From Dehalococcoidia bacterium (GTDB lineage Bacteria; Chloroflexota; Dehalococcoidia; Dehalococcoidales; Fen-1064), in assembly GCA_030691775.1 (NCBI GenBank), contig JAUYDN010000151.1:1-19252 (forward strand): 19,252 bases of DNA. The letters run 5' to 3'. Position 1 is the stretch's first letter, and each line of letters opens with the position of its first letter. Shown one piece after another: positions 14,844-19,252 of this stretch. The position numbers and the translations under genes were made by a program. The notes below the pieces were generated by a model that was not told where the DNA came from, made no database searches, and was given only the letters and a program-made list of their open reading frames with translations.

Positions 14844-15761
14844 ATGACTGGACCTGATAAGTGGTTCTTCGATAAAATTAATGATAACCTGATGCAGTTA
14901 CACGCTATCAGTAACGTTCTCTACACTGGCAAAACCCGGTTCCAGTCTATTGAGATACTCCAGAGTCCCACCTTCGGCAAGGTGCTCGTGCTCGATGGCA
15001 AGATACAGTCCGCCGAGATAGACGAGTTTGTTTACCACGAAGCACTGGTGCACCCGCCGATGATTGCCCATCCTGAACCTGAGAGGGTGTTTATTGCCGG
15101 CGGCGGCGAGGGCGCCACGCTACGCGAGGTCTTGCGGCACCCCTCGGTGAAGAAAGCCATCATGGTGGATATCGATGCGGATGTAATTGAAGTCTGCCGT
15201 GAGTATTTGCCTGACTATCACGCGGGAGCGTTCGATGATAAGCGTTCCCGGATTTACAACACCGATGCCCGGAAATGGCTCGCGGAGAGCAAAGAGAGAT
15301 TCGATGTCGTTATCATCGACCTCACGGAGCCGGTGGAAGAGGGACCAGCTTACCTGCTCTATACAAAGGAATTCTACACCATTGTCCGGAGCAAGCTCAC
15401 CGCGAACGGACTCATCTCCGTGCAGTCCGGCTCCACCTCTTACGTGGAGCTGACGAATATCAAAGCCGTCGCCCGCACCCTGCGCAGTGTTTTCCCCATC
15501 GTCCGTATTTACCAGGCGGATATCCCGGCATTCGGCGGACCGTGGGGTTTCTGTATCGCCTCGATGCAGACCGACCCGGTAGAAATGTCAGCGCGCGAGA
15601 TTGACAAGAGAATCAAAGCCCGCGGTCTGAATTGCCTCAAATATTATGATGGTATTACCCACACGGGCATGTTCACCTTCCCACGGCATATGCGGAAGGC
15701 GCTCGCCGGCGGCGGCCGGCTAATATCCGACGCAAAACCACTATACCTTTACCAGGAGTAG
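14844..15761 (+). CDS. speE: aminopropyltransferase, thermospermine synthase-like (SpeE family)
   Basis: A 305-residue enzyme that transfers aminopropyl from decarboxylated AdoMet to a polyamine acceptor. An N-terminal beta domain (about 20-70) contains FGKVLVLDGKIQSAEIDEF and YHE. A Rossmann methyltransferase-type fold follows, with GGGEGAT (86-92) for the nucleosidyl donor, D109 (MVDID) binding the ribose, D141 in TDARKW, and D159 as the expected base. The segment D159-L-T-E-P-V-E-E-G-P-A-Y, then LYTKEFY, matches plant ACL5/thermospermine synthases (DLxDPVExGP). Classical spermidine synthases carry DSSDP with GPA. The product may therefore be thermospermine or another branched-path polyamine, or the substrate may be agmatine or spermidine. 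The spe operon supports polyamine synthesis in general. Substrate cannot be fixed from sequence alone. Confidence 0.9.
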   Translation: MTGPDKWFFDKINDNLMQLHAISNVLYTGKTRFQSIEILQSPTFGKVLVLDGKIQSAEIDEFVYHEALVHPPMIAHPEPERVFIAGGGEGATLREVLRHPSVKKAIMVDIDADVIEVCREYLPDYHAGAFDDKRSRIYNTDARKWLAESKERFDVVIIDLTEPVEEGPAYLLYTKEFYTIVRSKLTANGLISVQSGSTSYVELTNIKAVARTLRSVFPIVRIYQADIPAFGGPWGFCIASMQTDPVEMSAREIDKRIKARGLNCLKYYDGITHTGMFTFPRHMRKALAGGGRLISDAKPLYLYQE

Positions 15762-15820
15762 CATCCGGTCACGTTCCGCTCGCTTAGCGGTAGTTAAAGA
15801 CAGACTCTTCAGAGAGGACT

Positions 15821-16726
15821 ATGTTCTGGATACCCGCCGCGCTTATCAGCACCGCCATCCACGGCGGGGTCGCCATTGTCGATAGCCACCTTGTCACCAG
15901 GCGTATGCCCAGCCTGCCTGCCTATTTCCTCCCGATGGGTCTCATCCACCTGGTTATCGGGAGCATCGTTTATATTCTGAACCCGTTCCCCGCAGACATG
16001 CCGTTATCCGCATTACTGGTGGCTGTACTGGCAGGTATGTTGCGTGCTGTCGGCGTCTACCTGATGCTCTCCGCGATGCAAAAGAGCGAGGTATCACGCG
16101 TGGTGCCCGTGGTCAACACCTATCCCATTTTCGTGGCGCTTATGGCGGTGCCTCTTCTCGGTGAAGCAATCGGTTACCGGGAATGGCTCGGTATTCTTAT
16201 CACGGTTACAGGCGCGATGTTTATCTCAATACACCGGCGCGGCGATGGCGCAGCACGGGAATACCGCTTCGATGTATCGTTGGTGATGTTGCTCGCCTCC
16301 AGCCTGCTTTTCGCAGGCGCTTTCACCGCGGGTAAATATGCCCTGGAGGGAATGTCTTACTGGAACCTTTATACGGTCAACGCCGCCTGTTTCGGCACGG
16401 TTTTACCGCTCTACGCTCTATTTTCAAAAGGGTGGCAGGGGCTGAAAACGATGCCCAGGCGTAACCAGGCGCTTGTGGTACTCACGGTCAGTGAATCGGT
16501 TTCCGCTTTTGCTATCGTTCTCTCCAACGCCGCAATCGCCGCCGGACCGGTCTCGCTGGTGACCACGGTGTTGAGCACGCGGCCGGCTTTCGTGTTCGCG
16601 ATGACGCTGGTACTGAGCCGTTTCTTCCCCGCCGTTCTTGAAGAAAAGCTCAGTCGCGGCATCGTACTTGCTAAAGTAGCGGCTATTCTGATGATTATCG
16701 GCGGGGTGATTTTGCTAACGTTTTAA
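15821..16726 (+). CDS. EamA/DMT superfamily transporter
   Basis: A 301-residue integral membrane protein with about ten hydrophobic helices arranged as two EamA repeats (roughly 1-138 and 152-300). Each ends in a helix with a charged tail, and the middle is a hydrophilic hinge (HRRGDGAAREYRFD, about 144-157). The first repeat ends with the typical GEAIGYREWLGILITVTGA, where DMT members have a conserved Glu. AGAGAGG (15811-15817) precedes the ATG. It lies 59 bases after the aminopropyltransferase on the same strand; a small CCGCT/AGCGG stem lies in the gap. Substrates of this family are varied (amino acids, nucleotides, metabolites). Polyamine-related export is suggested only by position. Confidence 0.88.
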   Translation: MFWIPAALISTAIHGGVAIVDSHLVTRRMPSLPAYFLPMGLIHLVIGSIVYILNPFPADMPLSALLVAVLAGMLRAVGVYLMLSAMQKSEVSRVVPVVNTYPIFVALMAVPLLGEAIGYREWLGILITVTGAMFISIHRRGDGAAREYRFDVSLVMLLASSLLFAGAFTAGKYALEGMSYWNLYTVNAACFGTVLPLYALFSKGWQGLKTMPRRNQALVVLTVSESVSAFAIVLSNAAIAAGPVSLVTTVLSTRPAFVFAMTLVLSRFFPAVLEEKLSRGIVLAKVAAILMIIGGVILLTF

Positions 16727-16749
16727 CGTGGAGTTAGCCGGTTTTGGAC

Positions 16750-17538
16750 CTACTCTTTCCTGACGAATTTCCGCGCTTCCTCCCCGAATGACGCGCCGCT
16801 ACCCGCGCCCAGGCAGATATCGGTCTCCAACCGCAGACCCCAATCGAGCGGGGTGGAGACAGCCATATTAACCGCACGCTTGGCGCCTTCCATCAGGCGG
16901 GGGGCGACCTTCGCCAGCTCTTCCGCCAGCTTTTTCGCTTCGGGCATGAGCTGGTCTTTAGGGTAGATGTGGTTCACCAACCCGATTCTAAGGGCTTCCT
17001 GCGCGTTAATGCGGCGCCCCGTCATCACCAGTTCCTTTGCCATTCCCCACCCCACGATGCGCGGCAGGCGCTGGGTAGAGCCGAGGTCGGGGATGACGCC
17101 GAAGGTGATTTCCGGCAGGGAGAAGACGGCGTTTTCGCTGGCGATACGGAAGTCACAGCACAGGCTCAGTTCCAGGGCGGCGCCCAGGCAGTAGCCGTTA
17201 ATGGCGGCGATAACCGGGATGGCAAGCTCCTCATAGGCGGTAAATATCGATTTCAAACCGAACAGGCGGTCGAAGCCTTCGCGGTAACTGCCCATCACGG
17301 CGGCGCCCCCACCGCCCCCGGCAATCATCTTGAGGTCCATACCGGCGCTGAATGCCCGCTCGCCGGCGCCTGTCATTATCGCCACCCGCACCGTAGTGTT
17401 TTCTTTGAGACTCTGGGCGGCCTGCAACAGTCCCCGGTAGACATCCTGGTTGAAGGCGTTCATCGCCTCGGGACGGTTCAGTGTAATGGTGGCAAGCGTG
17501 CCCTCGATGGTAACCTTAACAACATCTCCGTCTGACAT
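16750..17538 (-). CDS. enoyl-CoA hydratase/isomerase family protein
   Basis: A 262-residue crotonase-fold enzyme. The acyl-CoA and oxyanion-hole region FSAGMDLK (63-70) and the second oxyanion glycine in NGYCLGAALEL (114-124) are clear. Both acids used by true hydratases are present: E123 (GAALE) and E143 (LPEITFG), 20 residues apart like Glu144/Glu164 of the rat mitochondrial enzyme. STQRLPR (154-160) is the usual family motif. A poly-Gly stretch (74-78) in the substrate loop is unusual. The likely reaction is reversible hydration of 2-enoyl-CoA in fatty-acid or aromatic degradation; the exact substrate is unknown. GAGAGGTGA precedes the ATG on the minus strand. It is convergent with the transporter gene, and 24 bases separate the two stops. 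Confidence 0.92.
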   Translation of the reverse strand: MSDGDVVKVTIEGTLATITLNRPEAMNAFNQDVYRGLLQAAQSLKENTTVRVAIMTGAGERAFSAGMDLKMIAGGGGGAAVMGSYREGFDRLFGLKSIFTAYEELAIPVIAAINGYCLGAALELSLCCDFRIASENAVFSLPEITFGVIPDLGSTQRLPRIVGWGMAKELVMTGRRINAQEALRIGLVNHIYPKDQLMPEAKKLAEELAKVAPRLMEGAKRAVNMAVSTPLDWGLRLETDICLGAGSGASFGEEARKFVRKE

Positions 17539-17622
17539 ATTTCACCTCTCGTTAAAGAATATCCAGTGCACATCATAAAGGGGAGAAGAGGGGAGTGTCA
17601 AATAACTTAGCGTAAAGCTATT

Positions 17623-17646
17623 AGCCTTCAGCCTTCAGCCTTCAGC
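17623..17646. repeat. short heptamer tandem repeat (AGCCTTC x 3.4)
   Basis: AGCCTTC repeats three times exactly, followed by AGC, in the gap between the Nudix and enoyl-CoA hydratase genes. Similar loose heptamers (CTGATAG-like) occur at 11405-11430 before the TasA-domain anchor gene. Slippage-prone short repeats, no role evident. Confidence 0.6.
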
Positions 17647-17693
17647 ATTAAAAGCGGAGCTGTCATCTGGTGCCAGCAGTGGGAAGTATCAAG

Positions 17694-18308
17694 CTAAGTC
17701 ATGTTATGGGATTCGGTATTATTCTGGTGGTATTCCACCGGCGCACCGGCTAGTCTAGTTTCACGATACCGCTCGATTATGTGGGAATCAGCCTCGAAAG
17801 CCATTTCGGGGAGCGGTCCGCGCAAAGGAAACCATTGCACAGCATCGCTCTCACCATCGTCAGCGGGACGGATTTCCCTTTCGACCACCCACGCCAGGAG
17901 TACGATGACCGCCGTATGTAAGTGCGGCGTGAAGAAATTGGACACCACGCTCAGAATCGACTTTATCCCGACATCCAGCCCGGTCTCCTCTTTCACTTCC
18001 CTGATTGCCGCGGTCAGGTAGTCTTCCTCGAATTCGATGTAGCCGCAGGGAAGACACCATTTACCTCCCTGGAACCTTCCCATTGTCCTGCGGCAGAGAA
18101 GCACATTTTCACCATCGGTAACGAGGATGGAGACTGCGGGCGCTGGATTCTCGTAGTGTACAAATCCGCAGGCGGGACACTGGCGGATGGGTTTGCCATT
18201 GTTCTCTACCGTTTTTAGTTTTACCCCGCACAACGCACAGAACTGGTATCTGCTCTCGCGGGCTTGCTTTGCCTTGTCGTAAGTGGTGAAGATTTGCTTG
18301 ACTTTCAT
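17694..18308 (-). CDS. zinc-ribbon Nudix hydrolase
   Basis: A 204-residue cytoplasmic hydrolase of nucleoside diphosphates linked to another moiety. An N-terminal zinc ribbon has C24-A-L-C27 and C44-P-A-C47. The Nudix domain follows from about residue 55. The full Nudix signature runs from G89 to about L111, with E95, R103, E104, E107 and E108 in place. Residues after the box (SVVSNFFTPHLHTAVIVLLAWV) fit the ADP-ribose/NAD-pyrophosphatase group, and the zinc ribbon resembles NudC. The NudC substrate motif SQPWPFPxS is absent, so ADP-ribose or a related sugar nucleotide is as likely as NADH. AAAGGAGG sits right before the ATG on the minus strand. It lies 155 bases upstream of the enoyl-CoA hydratase gene, same strand, with a repeat-bearing gap. 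Confidence 0.9.
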   Translation of the reverse strand: MKVKQIFTTYDKAKQARESRYQFCALCGVKLKTVENNGKPIRQCPACGFVHYENPAPAVSILVTDGENVLLCRRTMGRFQGGKWCLPCGYIEFEEDYLTAAIREVKEETGLDVGIKSILSVVSNFFTPHLHTAVIVLLAWVVEREIRPADDGESDAVQWFPLRGPLPEMAFEADSHIIERYRETRLAGAPVEYHQNNTESHNMT

Positions 18309-18555
18309 TGGCCTCCTTTACATAATGACCCACACAGGTTTTAAATCGAATTTCAAAGCTCAGAAGTCAAAACCACAGTTCAAAAGTAAAAACTAAAACC
18401 TGGTTGATTAAGGAATCAGAACTTGACGATTCACTGCCACGAAGGCAATGCTGCCAAGCGTCACAACCCTGTCATTCCCTGCGCAGGCGGGGAATCCATC
18501 CTGTACAACCGCCGTTGCCAGCAGGGGAGCGTCGTTCCCGCGCAACACTCCGTTC

Positions 18556-18574
18556 CCTCGTATCAAGTACGGGG
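18556..18574. repeat. palindrome with TCAAG loop (CCTCGTA/TACGGGG)
   Basis: CCTCGTA (18556-18562) pairs with TACGGGG (18568-18574) with one T-G wobble around the loop TCAAG, followed by CAAGCTCT. It shares loop and downstream sequence with the copy at 18757-18775 and the core of the element at 14224-14241. Confidence 0.55.
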
Positions 18575-18756
18575 CAAGCTCTCATCTGCCCTCTTACCTG
18601 GCGGAGCATAGGTCTCGTTTTTCCACCTTGGTGGTTCCATGCCACATACAGGCTAAGAACTCCAGGTACTTACCTGACACCACACTGGTCTAGTGTTTCA
18701 TAAACGGCTTTACAATTCTGAATAAAAGATGCCAGTTCTTACACAGCGCCTCATCC

Positions 18757-18775
18757 CCCCGCATCAAGTGCGGGG
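18757..18775. repeat. palindrome with TCAAG loop (CCCCGCA/TGCGGGG)
   Basis: Perfect 7-bp arms around TCAAG (18764-18768), followed by CAGGCTCT. Relative to the 18556 copy the stem has a GTA/TAC to GCA/TGC change on both sides, so base pairing is preserved. Confidence 0.6.
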
Positions 18776-18868
18776 CAGGCTCTTGCCCCTTCTCCGCAGG
18801 AGGCTGTTAAAAAATGAGGCTATTTTTGTTTGGGGTTATGATATTGCTCTGCGGCTAATACCTTTGTC

Positions 18869-18912
18869 ATTCCAGCCCCGTGTCGTGGCACGGGGTAAAC
18901 TCCGGCTGGAAT
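18869..18912. repeat. nested palindromic repeat (ATTCCAGCC arms)
   Basis: Outer arms ATTCCAGCC (18869-18877) and GGCTGGAAT (18904-18912). Inner stem CCCCGTG (18876-18882) and CACGGGG (18889-18895) around TCGTGG. Same architecture as 14207-14266, with an inner GTG/CAC replacing GTA/TAC. Confidence 0.65.
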
Positions 18913-18953
18913 CCAGTATCGAATGCCAATGAATTTTCACTGTTTTTTCCTGG

Positions 18954-18974
18954 ATTCCGTATCAAGTACGGAAT
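18954..18974. repeat. palindrome with TCAAG loop (ATTCCGTA/TACGGAAT)
   Basis: Perfect 8-bp arms around TCAAG (18962-18966), followed by GACAGGGGG. It combines the ATTCC outer arm and the GTA-TCAAG-TAC inner stem of the other family members in one short stem. Confidence 0.6.
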
Positions 18975-19062
18975 GACAGGGGGTCATTAAAGAATAGTAA
19001 ATCATGAAAACCGTATCAGGAAATTTCTTTAACAGCCTCCGCAGAGAAGGGGAAGAACTCTT

Positions 19063-19088
19063 TTGAGAGGGGCTGACGCCCCTCTCAA
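19063..19088. repeat. strong hairpin beyond the MITE-like element
   Basis: TTGAGAGGGGC (19063-19073) and GCCCCTCTCAA (19078-19088) are perfect 11-bp arms around TGAC. No T-run follows on the plus strand, though a TTTT lies just before it. It could be a transcript terminator for a gene outside the window on the minus strand, or another dispersed repeat. Confidence 0.55.
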
Positions 19089-19252
19089 CTCCCTTGTGCA
19101 AGTTGGCAGTCATCTTGCTTTCCCACCCTTTGCAACCATCATTTTCATATTCCATATGTGGCGCCACGCAACCCATGTGTAATTGTCAAGTTATTTCGGA
19201 GACACAACACCAGCTTTAAGCTTAGAGTTATAGCTTTGCCTTTTAACTTTTG

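Larger units (their letters stand above)
18786..19052. mobile_element. 267-bp element with 25-26-bp terminal inverted repeats (MITE-like)
   Basis: The left end (18786-18811) begins CCCCTTCTC and reads into GGAGGCTGTTAAA. The right end (19028-19052) is its reverse complement except for one substitution and one extra base. No transposase frame lies inside, only two smaller palindromes (18869-18912 and 18954-18974). Ends of the GGCTGTTAAAAA kind are common among insertion sequences, so a non-autonomous derivative is likely. No clear target-site duplication was seen. A large RNA hairpin or a pair of oppositely oriented repeats is the alternative. Confidence 0.5.
18309..19252. other. repeat-rich intergenic region, no gene supported
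   Basis: No frame here has a ribosome binding site plus a protein-like sequence. The open frames translate repeat DNA (for example SVLDTES-type peptides). It contains at least five small palindromes (18474-18495, 18556-18574, 18757-18775, 18869-18912, 18954-18974), an outer pair of 25-26-bp inverted repeats (18786-18811 and 19028-19052), and a strong hairpin at 19063-19088. It reads as a landing zone for small non-coding repeat elements. Confidence 0.65.

Noticed and set aside
18450..18790. Clustered short repeats as a CRISPR array
   Set aside because: Unit spacing is irregular, units differ in stem sequence, spacers are not uniform and no cas gene is present.
18937..19176. Minus-strand 79-residue open frame
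   Set aside because: It is translated from the MITE-like element and palindromes (SVLDTESR-type peptide) and has no start signal or protein similarity that I recognise.

Overview
The window looks like a chromosomal segment of a Chloroflexota bacterium, probably of the Dehalococcoidia type. That placement is an inference from three things: the mix of genes, the dispersed GGATTCC/GGAATCC-type intergenic palindromes, and the lack of any outer-membrane machinery. No rRNA, tRNA, CRISPR array or transposase gene was seen.

Layout. Positions 1-649 are relatively AT-rich and hold only a 5'-truncated gene remnant. Positions 650-6514 (minus) encode one 1954-residue lipoprotein made of six consecutive internalin-like leucine-rich-repeat solenoids, each with its own N-cap and C-cap. 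A divergent regulatory region (6515-6714) carries four GTAACC half-sites in paired inverted orientation. From there a plus-strand cluster runs from 6715 to 13738: a degenerate response-regulator receiver, a SipW/ER-type signal peptidase, three TasA/camelysin-like secreted proteins (the second broken by a one-base frameshift), a second SipW-type signal peptidase, a DUF2341 protein, and a large membrane-anchored surface protein. That last protein has TasA-like, CARDB and Big_2-like parts, and its reading frame is interrupted by a single in-frame TAG.

The cluster reads as a dedicated surface-fibre or matrix export locus. The signal peptidases would process the TasA-like subunits, the DUF2341 protein could be an accessory adhesin, and the terminal multidomain protein a cell-envelope anchor. 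The giant LRR lipoprotein is divergently oriented from the same control region and may be the adhesive partner. In Bacillus the comparable minimal unit is tapA-sipW-tasA; here there are two peptidases and three or four substrates in one run.

The right third is metabolic. speH (AdoMet decarboxylase) and a closely spaced aminopropyltransferase with the signature of thermospermine synthases (ACL5 type) rather than classical spermidine synthase are followed by an EamA/DMT transporter. On the minus strand lie an enoyl-CoA hydratase/isomerase and a zinc-ribbon Nudix hydrolase. Two non-coding stretches (13739-14468 and 18309-19252) are packed with a family of nested palindromes whose stems vary in a compensatory way. 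The second also contains a 267-bp element with 25-26-bp terminal inverted repeats.
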